A stretch of DNA of 64,000 bases. Source: CAVVKW01 sp963749035. Its GTDB lineage: Bacteria; Verrucomicrobiota; Verrucomicrobiia; Chthoniobacterales; JAATET01. The translations under genes and the position numbers were made by a program. The stretch covers positions 1,550,001 to 1,614,000 of the forward strand of contig CAVVKW010000004.1 in NCBI GenBank assembly GCA_963749035.1, written 5' to 3'. Below are positions 53,031-62,639 of this stretch, in pieces. The stretch's first letter is position 1; each line of letters starts with the position of its first letter. The notes under the pieces are model-generated. The model made no database searches and was not told where the DNA came from. It saw only the letters and a list, made by a program, of their open reading frames with translations.

Positions 53031-54338
53031 ATATTTCAGGCTCCTCGACGGATTGAGTGGGTAGCGGACTTGAAGGCGGGGGTTCGGGGGGAACAGGATG
53101 AGGGATGGATGCAAACGTTCTTTTCGGACAGGCGTTGGGATTGGATGGCGGCTGGAAAGTGGTGAAAAGCGAGATGGATGCTCCGGGTCGAGAGCTGAAG
53201 TTGAAGCTCGATTTTGAAGCCGGCAGGCGGTTTGGGTGCCCGAGGTGCAGGGAGTCCTGCCCGGTGCACGACACGGTGGAAAAGAAGTGGAGGCATCTGG
53301 ATTTCTGGCAGCACCGCACCGAACTTGCGGCGCGAGTGCCGCGAGTGGCCTGCGCCGAGTATGGGGTGCTTCAGGTCAGCGTGCCATGGGCACGAGGCGG
53401 GAGCGCGTTTACGTTGATGATGGAGGCCATGATCATGCTCTCGGCCCAGCAGATGAGTGTCTCGGCTGCGGCCCGGCATCTGGGTGAGACCGACAAGCGG
53501 CTCTGGCGGGTGATCGATCATTACGTGAGAGCGGCCCATGCCGCCCGGGACTGGAGTGGGGTGCGTCGCATTCTGGTCGACGAAACGAGGGCTCGGCGCG
53601 GTCATCGTTACGTGACTGTCATTCTCGACGCCGATACCAGCGAGCTTCTGCTCATGGTCGAGGGTCGCCACGCCCAGACGCTCAAGCAGTTCGCTGCAGC
53701 CATGCCCGCTCACGGGGCCAGCCCCGACCAGATTACCGAGGTCGTCATGGACATGAGCGCGGCCTACATCGCCGGAACTAAAGATTACTTCCCCGCCGCG
53801 CGCATCGTCTTCGACCACTTTCATCTCATGCAGTTGGCCGAAAAGGCCAGCGACGAGGTGCGCAAGAGTCTGGCCCGCGACGGAACTGATCTCTGCGGCG
53901 CTCTCTGGAGCCTGCGCGGCAACGCCTGGACTCGATCCGAGGACCAGCTTTCCCGTCGCCAGCAGCTCTGCCGGGACTATCCCAAAATCGGTCGCGCCAT
54001 CGCCCTGCGCGAGGCTCTCCAGGATGTGCTTGCCGACTCCGACCTGGACTCCCTGCGCTGGTGGTGCGGCTGGGCCGTCCGCTCCCGCCTCGAACCCTTC
54101 CGCAAGCTAGCCGCCACCATCAAAACCCACCTTCACGGCATCATTGCTTTCATGGAAACCCGTCTGACCAATGCCGCCATCGAAGCTGTCAACGGTCTCC
54201 TCCAGATCTCCAAGCGCATCGCTCGTGGCTTCCGCGTCTTCCACTACTTCCGCCTCTCGGCCTACCTCAAAGCCTCCCACCTCAACATCAACCTACCTCA
54301 CCCCCTACCCATTTGATTCGTCGAAGACCCCTATTTCA
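53031..54338. mobile_element. ISL3-family insertion sequence with target-site duplication
   Basis: The element itself spans 53039-54330 (1292 bp). The left end GGCTCCTCGACGGATTGAGT (53039 on) and the right end, read on the minus strand from 54330 as GGGTCTTCGACGAATCAAAT, form 26-bp inverted repeats matching at 20 of 26 positions. Flanking 8-mers ATATTTCA (53031-53038) and CTATTTCA (54331-54338) agree at 7 of 8, as expected for the 8-bp duplication of ISL3 elements. One transposase gene fills it. Confidence 0.85.
53105..54316 (+). CDS. ISL3-family transposase
   Basis: A protein of 403 residues, normal for ISL3. DDE catalytic residues are visible: Asp159 in LVDETRARRG, Asp216 in VVMDMSAAY and Glu360 in TNAAIEAVNGLLQ. 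The N-terminal zinc-finger region shows CPRC (45-48) and Cys83, but the last ligand position of the usual second pair reads CAEY, so one Cys is lost. The remainder is intact, suggesting recent activity. The start is ATG 53105 with GAGGG in front. Confidence 0.93.
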   Translation: MDANVLFGQALGLDGGWKVVKSEMDAPGRELKLKLDFEAGRRFGCPRCRESCPVHDTVEKKWRHLDFWQHRTELAARVPRVACAEYGVLQVSVPWARGGSAFTLMMEAMIMLSAQQMSVSAAARHLGETDKRLWRVIDHYVRAAHAARDWSGVRRILVDETRARRGHRYVTVILDADTSELLLMVEGRHAQTLKQFAAAMPAHGASPDQITEVVMDMSAAYIAGTKDYFPAARIVFDHFHLMQLAEKASDEVRKSLARDGTDLCGALWSLRGNAWTRSEDQLSRRQQLCRDYPKIGRAIALREALQDVLADSDLDSLRWWCGWAVRSRLEPFRKLAATIKTHLHGIIAFMETRLTNAAIEAVNGLLQISKRIARGFRVFHYFRLSAYLKASHLNINLPHPLPI

Positions 54339-54565
54339 ACGGCGTTGTGAACGTATCTTTGCAAGGTAGAAAATTGATGGTCTACCCGGTCCCTGAATCA
54401 TTTTGGTAGAAACCCTCAAAAGGAGGTAGCCGTCGCCGACTTGGCCTGCATCAACCTGGTATAAGCGCATTTACCAAAAGACCTCGTCTTGTCCGTCCCG
54501 GCACGTCCAAGGACATATTTAGCCCACAGGATCGCCCAGCGAAGGTCGAAGTCAGCGAACGCGGA

Positions 54566-57500
54566 TCACGGATCTACGCGACAGATCCGAATCGAGCAAA
54601 TGTCGTGAGGGGTGAACTTCAAAACTCCCTCCTCCAGCGGTGTCGACGTACCTTCGATCGCGGACGTTCGAAATGCGCACCAGCCGTCGGCGAGGCCAAA
54701 CTGAACGTCACCTCGCTGGCCACGGGTTTCATGTAAACGAAGGATGAACCCTTGCCCATCGTCCGCCGGCTTGACCCAAGCTGGGATTAAGGTCGCTCCG
54801 CCGGAAATGCTTTTGATAACTTGCGGGACGGTGCTGCCTGCTTTGATTGCCGGGGTGTAGCATAGATCAGCGAGGGCGGCGGGTTGATCTTCCCGCGGTT
54901 GATCCAGCCCGCCCCAAGCCAGGGCCAGCTCGAAATTATGCGAACCAAGATCGCTGAAGTCGTGAGGGTAATCTCGTGCCCGCAACTCGGGATTCCGGCG
55001 TGCGTCGGTGACGAAAGCACTCCGTAGAAGACTCACGTGCATCACGCCATCGCGACACCCGAAGCCGTAGCGATCTTTGGCAATAACGGCTAGTCCCGCG
55101 CGTTCACATTCGTCGGCAACAACTCCCCATCGGCTAGCTGGGACCTCGAACTGGGCGTCAGCACCGAGGGTTGTCTCGATCTGAGGGCGAAGGGCACTAC
55201 CGAACGGCGCTCCAAATCGAGCGTCACGACCTGAGTATCCGGTCGGAAAGAGCGCCTGCAACAAATGCGACTGATCCTGCCAATCAATCGAATAATTGAC
55301 GTGGAGGACCGGGCTTCCACAGCGGACCACATAGGTGAATCGAGCCGAGCTTTTTACCGTCAACGGCACTTCAAATTCCAGCCGGGCCTCGAGCTCGGTG
55401 TTCTCCGATTTGATCAATTTCACCGGTCCAATTGGATCAATTGGATTCGAAACCGTCTGACGATCAATATCCCAAGCTTCGAAGTTCGCCGGATGGTCCG
55501 GATAGATCCGCAGCTGATTCAACGGTTGGCAAATTGAGACTGGTCTCCCGTCGAACTCCAAAAACTCGACCTCCCCCGCGTCGGAGAAACGTGCTTCGAC
55601 TCGATCAGAGCGGAGGGTCTTCCCATCGACGGAACAGACGACCTTGGCAACGGTCGCCTCTCGCCAATCTCCGGTCGCCAACGCCGGGACTATCAAGGTC
55701 TCTACTCGTCCATCGACGATCCGAGCCGTAGTCATCGGAAGTGCGTGGGGATTGAAGCAGAGGGCTCCATCATCGCCGGACAGCAGAGCAGCAGCCCTAT
55801 CGGTCGCGATGGCAGCGGCTTCGTCCAGAGCCGGCACTTCTTCGTCGTACACCTCGTGGACGCTACTCCCGGGGACAAAATCGTGAAATTGAGCGAAGAT
55901 GAGTGTTTTCCAAAGCTCCTCCGAACCCACCACGCGGCCCGTCACCGCCGACGCCGCTTCGAGCTGCTGCATGGCCCGCTCGAGATTACGGAACGATTGT
56001 TTCAATCCCGCTTGGGTCGTTTGAACCCCTCGGTGAAACTCCAGATAGATCTCACCGTGCCACACGGGAAGCGCGTCGGAATCCATCCGATCGAAAAACT
56101 CGTCGATTCGCCCCCATTTTGTGGGAGGCACGCCTTGGAGTTCACCCAAGCGCCTCACCCGCTCGCACATTTCTTCGGTGGGGCCCCCGCCGCCGTCCCC
56201 GTAGCCGACAGGCACCAGGGCTTCGGGGTGGACGCCGGCCTGTTGGTGAGAGAGCGTTGGCTCGACGATCTCGTCGATCGCCGTTGTCGTGTTGTAGCAA
56301 TTTGCCAGGAGGCTGTGCAAAACGTGAGCCGTCACTTCCGTCCCGTCATTCCCGCGCCAGCGAAAGCTGCTGAAAGGAAAGCGGGTGGAATTACTCCAAG
56401 CCTGCTTCGTCGTAAAAAAGTATTCCGCGCCGGTCTCACGCATCAGCCGTGGCAGACAGCCGGTGTAGCCGAAGACATCCGGCAACCAAACCACTCGGCT
56501 CCCACTGCCGGTCAGCTTCTTGAAGCCCTCCTGCCCCAAAAGAAGTCCCCGGAGTAGCGCTTCACCGCAGGCTAATTGCGTGTCGCTTTCGACGTACATC
56601 GCGCCGCAGGGTTCCCACCTGCCCTCATCGATGCGACCACGAACTTGCTCCATCAGCCCAGGCGCGCGCCTTTCGACCGCTTCGTAGCTAGCGGGTTGAG
56701 AGTAGCCGAAATGGAAGTCTGGAAATTGAGCCATCAAGCGATTCGCCGTGGCGAATGAATGGACGGCCTTCGCTTCGCCTACTCGCCGGGGCCAAAGCCA
56801 AACGAGATCGATGTGCGCGTGACCGGTGAGCGTGACCGCCATCGACGGGTCGCCAGCCTGCAGGCGACTACGTAATTCCAAGAGTGGGTCAACGATCGCC
56901 GCGGCTCCATTGCGATCGTATTCGTCAGTGATTCGGTCCAATTCCGAAAAGATGAGCCGCGCTTCGGGGCTTACGCGGAGAAGTGGCCGACGAAAGCGCT
57001 CACCGCTGACCACGTCCTTCGGATCAAACCCGTCCCGTCGCGCCAGGTAAACGGCGAGATCGAGCAGGAGAGAAAAGTCGATGGCGACCTGCCAAGCGGC
57101 CTCATCACGACGGGCCGGGAAGGCACCCTCTAGCCGACTTCCACCGGTGTCGATTCCGGTCGCGTCCGGGTGCCAGATGGCACTCTGACAGCAGATTGCT
57201 TCGACCGAAAGGTCCGAGGCCGAGTCAGGCAGTCGGACGTAGCGATGAGCCACGTCGAAACCGGCCCACGGCACCCCGTCAGCGTAAAGTGTTGCCTCAG
57301 CCTGATCCCGCCAGAATAGGTAGTGCCATTCGTCAAGAGCCGGCGTCTCGAGGCGAAACCACTTTTGTTCAAAGATGCGTCCCCAGTGCGCCGGAAAGGT
57401 CGGCACTGGGTGAGCCAAGGACCAATCAAGATCCTCAAATCTGCGATGGTCCCGGGTCGCGGGAAGTGCCACGAGCTTGAGCGGCTCCGAAGAGATCTCC

Positions 57501-57583
57501 CAGACGGCCGCGTGCATTCTGCGGGACGCCTCGGCGAGACGCGGGGGAATCAATTGGGTGAAAGGAGTTTTCGGAATGCTCAT
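54566..57583 (-). CDS. GH38 alpha-mannosidase
   Basis: A protein of 1005 residues, the usual size for bacterial GH38. GHAHIDLVWLWP (His257 and Asp259 as zinc ligands) and WLPDVFGYTG with the nucleophile Asp369 are clear. The N-terminal jelly-roll domain and a large beta-sandwich C-terminal half are typical of the cytosolic class. No signal peptide is present, so it would trim imported mannose-containing oligosaccharides. It is isolated: 250 nt to the IS element and 145 nt to the next gene's end, on the same strand as both neighbours. Confidence 0.92.
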   Translation of the reverse strand: MSIPKTPFTQLIPPRLAEASRRMHAAVWEISSEPLKLVALPATRDHRRFEDLDWSLAHPVPTFPAHWGRIFEQKWFRLETPALDEWHYLFWRDQAEATLYADGVPWAGFDVAHRYVRLPDSASDLSVEAICCQSAIWHPDATGIDTGGSRLEGAFPARRDEAAWQVAIDFSLLLDLAVYLARRDGFDPKDVVSGERFRRPLLRVSPEARLIFSELDRITDEYDRNGAAAIVDPLLELRSRLQAGDPSMAVTLTGHAHIDLVWLWPRRVGEAKAVHSFATANRLMAQFPDFHFGYSQPASYEAVERRAPGLMEQVRGRIDEGRWEPCGAMYVESDTQLACGEALLRGLLLGQEGFKKLTGSGSRVVWLPDVFGYTGCLPRLMRETGAEYFFTTKQAWSNSTRFPFSSFRWRGNDGTEVTAHVLHSLLANCYNTTTAIDEIVEPTLSHQQAGVHPEALVPVGYGDGGGGPTEEMCERVRRLGELQGVPPTKWGRIDEFFDRMDSDALPVWHGEIYLEFHRGVQTTQAGLKQSFRNLERAMQQLEAASAVTGRVVGSEELWKTLIFAQFHDFVPGSSVHEVYDEEVPALDEAAAIATDRAAALLSGDDGALCFNPHALPMTTARIVDGRVETLIVPALATGDWREATVAKVVCSVDGKTLRSDRVEARFSDAGEVEFLEFDGRPVSICQPLNQLRIYPDHPANFEAWDIDRQTVSNPIDPIGPVKLIKSENTELEARLEFEVPLTVKSSARFTYVVRCGSPVLHVNYSIDWQDQSHLLQALFPTGYSGRDARFGAPFGSALRPQIETTLGADAQFEVPASRWGVVADECERAGLAVIAKDRYGFGCRDGVMHVSLLRSAFVTDARRNPELRARDYPHDFSDLGSHNFELALAWGGLDQPREDQPAALADLCYTPAIKAGSTVPQVIKSISGGATLIPAWVKPADDGQGFILRLHETRGQRGDVQFGLADGWCAFRTSAIEGTSTPLEEGVLKFTPHDICSIRICRVDP

Positions 57584-57728
57584 ATCGATTCAAAGAACGG
57601 GAGGACCCCATCCACAGAGTGGCAATCGGCGATGATCGACGTCGCAGGAGCGGAGAAAAGGTTATAAAGGCTGACGGCCAGACTCCCGCCCAGCTTCACC
57701 TTTCATTCTACGCGATGATGCAGTGTGG

Positions 57729-58820
57729 CTAGTTCGCCGTCGACGCGGCTGCGATCGTCTCGTTGGCCTCCTGCGGGAGGCTACTGAAAAGCACCCACGG
57801 GCCTTCGGTCCACATGGCAAATGGACCGGGAACTTCGCTTTCCCCCACCCGCCGGGCGTTGAAATACGGACGTTGGTCTCCGACCCAAAATTGCCCCACC
57901 TGCTTGCGGCAACCGGCGGGTCCCCGCATCCTTTTCAACGCGGCGGCAGCCTCGTCCTCCGAAGCGAACTTCACCATCAAAACGGAATTACCGTAGGCTC
58001 GGTTATGGAGCCCATCGCTGTAGTGATCGAAAGCATGCACTAGCCCAACGCCGTCCCACTCCCCCGGTCGGTAATACTTAACGCGCCACATTTGTTCAGG
58101 CATGTTGTCCGTGTTCGAGAGGACGCCTCGATATTGGTCTTCGGAACACTGGCTCATTCCCAGCATTTTCCAGTCTCCGATCTCCTTCGGTAAAGGAACC
58201 AGAGGCTCCACCAAGCGGTCCGGCGTCAGCGGATCGCGATCGAGGATCGTCGTCTCTCCTCGCTCCCAGCCTGGCCCGGCGATCGGCCCATTGGTCACCT
58301 GGCCTTGCAAAAATGCGTCGACGGCCAAACCAACCCCAGTGGGACTAGTTCCTGTCAGGATGATCGTCTGCGTCTCGTATGGCGTCTGGTCGATCGCTCG
58401 CCCGTGAAGAAATGGGTTCCGGTTACTTTCAACGTATCCGATGTCGCCCTTCAAATGTCCAAACCCGAAAACGTAGGCTTCTCCGCCACTGATGTCGGCT
58501 TCCTGCGCCCAAGCCTTGGCAATCAGCGGATCATCCGGCATTCCCACGAGGATGAGATTATCGAACGCCCGGTCCTCAGCGGGCGCCTGAGCGAGCTCTT
58601 CCGTGCTCGTGACTGAGCTCGGAGGGCTGCCGTCGCTGAGAATCTCCAGAGAGGCATGGTCTTTCGCAGTGAGAAGGCGCTCGGCCTGCTCCTTCACGGC
58701 GGCAGGAGCGCTCTCTGAGCAGACGATCTTGAGGCCCCTCGTTGGTTCCGCAAAGGCGGAGATAGACGCGGTTAGCGTCAGAACGAGGGCGGAAACGTGA
58801 ACGATATTTTTCATGGTCAT
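57729..58820 (-). CDS. Secreted protein of unknown function
   Basis: A protein of 363 residues with signal peptide about 1-24 (SAFAE). The N-terminal half (about 25-180) alternates strands and helices (DNLILVGMPDD, QTIILTGTSPTGVGLAVDAFL), like a small Rossmann-type domain; the second half is a separate unit with WRVKYYRPGEWDGVGLVHAF and GPAGCRKQVGQFWVGDQRPYF. I recognise no family. It starts 4 nt after the stop of the 1267-residue gene, so both are probably co-translated with the sulfatase upstream. M3 is an alternative start. Confidence 0.75.
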   Translation of the reverse strand: MTMKNIVHVSALVLTLTASISAFAEPTRGLKIVCSESAPAAVKEQAERLLTAKDHASLEILSDGSPPSSVTSTEELAQAPAEDRAFDNLILVGMPDDPLIAKAWAQEADISGGEAYVFGFGHLKGDIGYVESNRNPFLHGRAIDQTPYETQTIILTGTSPTGVGLAVDAFLQGQVTNGPIAGPGWERGETTILDRDPLTPDRLVEPLVPLPKEIGDWKMLGMSQCSEDQYRGVLSNTDNMPEQMWRVKYYRPGEWDGVGLVHAFDHYSDGLHNRAYGNSVLMVKFASEDEAAAALKRMRGPAGCRKQVGQFWVGDQRPYFNARRVGESEVPGPFAMWTEGPWVLFSSLPQEANETIAAASTAN

Positions 58821-58824
58821 CTTC

Positions 58825-61800
58825 TCACTTTTCGATGCTGATCAATTCAGCATCCGCGGGCTTCATCGGGAACGTGATCGTGGCGAACTCGCCGTCGTGG
58901 GATACGTCCGGGACTTCGTGGTTATTCAGGAGAACGGCCCGCGGCGGCTCTGAAGTCCGGAATTTGACCGTCACGTCGCGAGCCTCCTCCATGTAGTCTT
59001 CGACGACGATGAACTCTTGATTCCCACTGACGAACCCGTAGCCGGCGGTGCCTTCCGGAAAGACGATCCGCTGGCCAAGGTGGTCTCGAAGCAGCGGGGT
59101 CGCGTTCCGCAAATCGAACGAATCGATGGTGTCGATCGGCCCAGGAATGGACAGAACTGCGCCGTTTCGCACCAGCTTGCGGTCGCCAAGGTCTCCCGCG
59201 ATCTCCGCAGTTCCGGTCGGATTTCCGTCGTTATCGATACCGAGGAACCCGCGTGCCGCGTCGGACAATTCACCAGAACCTTGAAAAACGACCAGCGGGA
59301 CACCCTTGCCAGCACGTTCACCAAGTCTCCCGATCTCCTCGTCGGAGAAGGTGCTCAGGTCCACAAGAATGAGCGGACGATCGCTGGAGGTCTCGCCGGG
59401 GTTCTCCGCGTTTGCAACGTAGGAGACATCCAGCCCGGCATGATGGAGTTCCCCAAAGAGCAACGCGTATTTCATGAGTCCGAGCGGCTCAAAATCTCCC
59501 ATCGACCGCCCCGTGAAATAAGAATTGTCAGGGTAGCTGTAGGGATTCGTCGACATGACGAACCCAGCACCAAGAGGAGCCTCCGGCTGAATAAGGACGT
59601 GTCGATCTTTCACGTTCCACCATTCCTGGTAGTCGTGGTCGGTCAGAGTGAAGGCCGAGCCGCCATTGGAATTAAATCCATAGGTGTGGAGGCCTTCGTA
59701 TTCGCCGTTACCAAGCACGACACCCCGCCAAGCGCGATCGTAATAATGTCGGCGCGAGGGTTCGGTGGTGGCGACCGGAGCGGCAAAGTAATTGTTGCTG
59801 AGTGAGCCGGTGTTCCATCCCCACATCAGTAGAGTGCTCCACTGAAACTCCGGGTTCAACGCTTTGAGGACAGCCTGGCGACCGGTGGTCTTGGGAACAT
59901 CGTTGGTGATCATCCCCCAAGTCTCGTCGTCACTCGCACCCTTGATGACCGCCGCCAGATCCGGCGCGAACTTCGCGGGAACGAGGGGCATTCCTTGCGA
60001 GTCGATCTGCAGGCTGCGGCCCTCGGCAGCAAACGTGTCCTGAAGGATCTTCACGGCTTGGCGATAGCGGTCAAAATTCCAAGTGTACCAATCGTTCTCA
60101 TACTCGCCCTCGATCTGTTCCACCATTTCACCCTTTTTCTTCCCAGAGAGTCCGGGTTTACCGATGCTTCTCAGATACTTGTCGAAAGCAACGAGCTGCT
60201 GCCAGACGAACATGTCTTTCATCATGGGGCCGCTTCCCCAGCGATCGCTGTGGCTGAGCACCATCTTGGTGGCCTTGTCCCAGCCCTTCAACTCCTTCGC
60301 GGTTTCCAGAATCCCCGGCGCGGCCACTTCGTAGAAGAATTTTCCGTTCGGAAAATCGATCCACGGATTTGACGCGAAGATAAAGTCATTCTCCGAGGCA
60401 TACATCCGGTTGGGCTTGATGTCTTGCTCCGCACCAAGCTCCATCATCTTCGTGCTGTAAGACCAGATCTGGCTGTCCGGAAGGGTCGCGTATCCGCCGG
60501 ACTTCTCCGACGTGCCGGTGCCGACGTCGAAGGCGTGTTTCATGCCGCTCGTTTGCCAGAAGCCGAGTTCGACGGAGTCCTTCTTGAGATCGCTCACGCT
60601 TTTCAGCGGATCGGCGGGGTCAGCCACAAGAAGGGGAACCCGTGCGCTCACCTCGTTCCAAGATGCCTCGACCGCCAATGGGCGGAAATACGCTCCTTCA
60701 GACAAGGATGGCAAAGTGAAATTCGCAGCCACCACTTGCTCGGAGCCAGGCGCAACGGTGAGAGCTTCCGAGCCAGACTCGATGATTTCCTGACTCAATG
60801 GATCGACGAGCTGCCACGATAGTTCACCGTTGGACGTGCCCTCGAGCTTCTCGATAAATCCGAGAAGTTCGACCTCACCCAATTTCGGCGCGTCTTTTGC
60901 GCTCCAGGGAAACACCAGGCGAACCGTTGATCCGCTCGCTTCGGGGAACGACAGCGAAGCTAGACCCGCGCCATCCGCAAACAGCGAAGCGAGGTCCGAA
61001 TTCGAAGCAACCTCCTGCCCGTTGATTTCCACCCGCACCTCGGTCGGATTTGACTTCTGATCAGAATCCTTCGTCGCGGGGCTCTGCCCGCGAAGGGCGA
61101 TTCCCGACAGAGTCACCGCCTGAGGGAACGTGAACGTAACGGCATTTTCCTTGCCGCCGACGCCCTCCCAGTTGCCGGAACCATCGATCTTGCTAAACTG
61201 CCCGGCGTTATTGCGCCCGGTTCGCGCGCCGAAGTCGTTGAGTCGAGCGGAAGAATCCGACTCGCCAGCGACCTCATCCTTCGTCTCGGCCAATGGCGCG
61301 AGATTCTTGCGCTGATTGGCGACCGTGAACTTCGCCTCGATCTCGGACCCCGGTTTCGCCGAGTAGATGTTCACGTGACCGCCCATTCGCTGGTTCAGCG
61401 TGATGTTGGCGGCATCCGGATAGTGATATTTTTCCTCATCGATGCTGGGCAAAGCGATGTCGAGAGTCGCATTGCTGCGCGCATCGACGAAGAATCGCCC
61501 TTCCACCAGCATCTCCGTGCGATCATTCGCAAGCAGGGCGACGCGAACGTCGAACGCGTTGAGGTCGTCCATCTCGGCGTAACTCCCGTCTGGAAGGTCG
61601 ATTTGATAAGTCTCCGACGCACCCGCCGCGAGTTTCACCCCGCCGCGCACGTCGCCGATCATCGCCTCCTGCCAACTCGAGACCCGGCTGACGAGCTCGC
61701 TGTCGATCGCCTCGCCACGTCCATTTGTCAACGTAAGGAAAAGGCTGTCTTCGCCGGGATTCATCGAGGCTTTTGCCTTGATCCCATCGTTCTCGACTTC

Positions 61801-62628
61801 CGAAATCAGAATTTGACCAGGGCCAACTGCGGTTGGCAGAGCCTCGAGTGCTTCGGTGGTCGGGGTCGCCAACCAGGTTAGAACGGAAGACCAGAAGGAC
61901 GCGGCATTCGGCCACTCGGCCGTCGCTTCAATCGCGGCACCAAAGATCGCGACGCGACCGGCACCGTATCGGCCCGTGATCAACAAACCAGTCCGGGAGG
62001 GGTCGTCACCCACGAGGCGTTCCTGCCAATCTCGATTGAGCAAGGGACGGGTCCAAAACTGATGGTCGACCGGGTAGAAATCGTCCAACTCCTGCTTCAC
62101 CACGTTATCGAGGCCGATCATGTTTTGGGAGAAACGCTGGTAGCGCTGCACCCCACGTTCGTCGGCATACATTGGCTTCAGGGGATAAAACCACGGCAAT
62201 TCCAGGCCAACGAGCGAGTCCGGCGCGTCGAATATTTCCGTGTCGGCGGAGAAGACCGCCACTCGCTCTTCGGGGCCACGGGCGCGCGGCCCGGAAGCTT
62301 TCCACGACATCGAAGGTGCCAAATGACTGAGTCGGTAAGCATCACCGCCACCTTCCCGATCAATCGTGATGAGAAGGCTCCCACCGGCTCGGACGTAATC
62401 GGCGAGCTCAGCGGCGCTGTGCTTGTCTAATTCCTTTTCACCAGCGTGCCAAACCAGGCAGGCCGGATTCGAGGTTCTTCCTTCTTCAATCGTCAATCCC
62501 GATTCGGCGCCAGCCTGCCGGAGCAGCTCCAGCCCCTCGGGCGAAACGTTGTGGGTGTCGACGGTGGCTGCCGAAGCGGAGCTCAATAGTGCTCCGACGG
62601 CAATAATTCCAAGAGTGAAACTTCTCAT
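58825..62628 (-). CDS. Very large multidomain secreted protein, putative glycoside hydrolase
   Basis: A protein of 1267 residues with signal peptide 1-20 (SSASA). Residues about 25-255 look like a glutamine-amidotransferase-like domain (ADYVRAGGSLLITID, GAGRVAIFGAAIEATAEW). Beta-sandwich modules follow (260-430), then a discoidin/galactose-binding-like segment (about 450-600; SGIALRGQSPAT, LGEVELLGFIEKL), a middle region, and a large C-terminal part (about 680-1110) with WTRP-independent barrel-like strands (KMVLSHSDRWGSG, LLMWGWNTGSL) and a final beta domain. I know no named family with this order. Its place between a sulfatase (11 nt upstream) and another secreted protein implies action on sulfated glycan. 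Confidence 0.7.
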   Translation of the reverse strand: MRSFTLGIIAVGALLSSASAATVDTHNVSPEGLELLRQAGAESGLTIEEGRTSNPACLVWHAGEKELDKHSAAELADYVRAGGSLLITIDREGGGDAYRLSHLAPSMSWKASGPRARGPEERVAVFSADTEIFDAPDSLVGLELPWFYPLKPMYADERGVQRYQRFSQNMIGLDNVVKQELDDFYPVDHQFWTRPLLNRDWQERLVGDDPSRTGLLITGRYGAGRVAIFGAAIEATAEWPNAASFWSSVLTWLATPTTEALEALPTAVGPGQILISEVENDGIKAKASMNPGEDSLFLTLTNGRGEAIDSELVSRVSSWQEAMIGDVRGGVKLAAGASETYQIDLPDGSYAEMDDLNAFDVRVALLANDRTEMLVEGRFFVDARSNATLDIALPSIDEEKYHYPDAANITLNQRMGGHVNIYSAKPGSEIEAKFTVANQRKNLAPLAETKDEVAGESDSSARLNDFGARTGRNNAGQFSKIDGSGNWEGVGGKENAVTFTFPQAVTLSGIALRGQSPATKDSDQKSNPTEVRVEINGQEVASNSDLASLFADGAGLASLSFPEASGSTVRLVFPWSAKDAPKLGEVELLGFIEKLEGTSNGELSWQLVDPLSQEIIESGSEALTVAPGSEQVVAANFTLPSLSEGAYFRPLAVEASWNEVSARVPLLVADPADPLKSVSDLKKDSVELGFWQTSGMKHAFDVGTGTSEKSGGYATLPDSQIWSYSTKMMELGAEQDIKPNRMYASENDFIFASNPWIDFPNGKFFYEVAAPGILETAKELKGWDKATKMVLSHSDRWGSGPMMKDMFVWQQLVAFDKYLRSIGKPGLSGKKKGEMVEQIEGEYENDWYTWNFDRYRQAVKILQDTFAAEGRSLQIDSQGMPLVPAKFAPDLAAVIKGASDDETWGMITNDVPKTTGRQAVLKALNPEFQWSTLLMWGWNTGSLSNNYFAAPVATTEPSRRHYYDRAWRGVVLGNGEYEGLHTYGFNSNGGSAFTLTDHDYQEWWNVKDRHVLIQPEAPLGAGFVMSTNPYSYPDNSYFTGRSMGDFEPLGLMKYALLFGELHHAGLDVSYVANAENPGETSSDRPLILVDLSTFSDEEIGRLGERAGKGVPLVVFQGSGELSDAARGFLGIDNDGNPTGTAEIAGDLGDRKLVRNGAVLSIPGPIDTIDSFDLRNATPLLRDHLGQRIVFPEGTAGYGFVSGNQEFIVVEDYMEEARDVTVKFRTSEPPRAVLLNNHEVPDVSHDGEFATITFPMKPADAELISIEK

Positions 62629-62639
62629 TTTTGGGGCGC

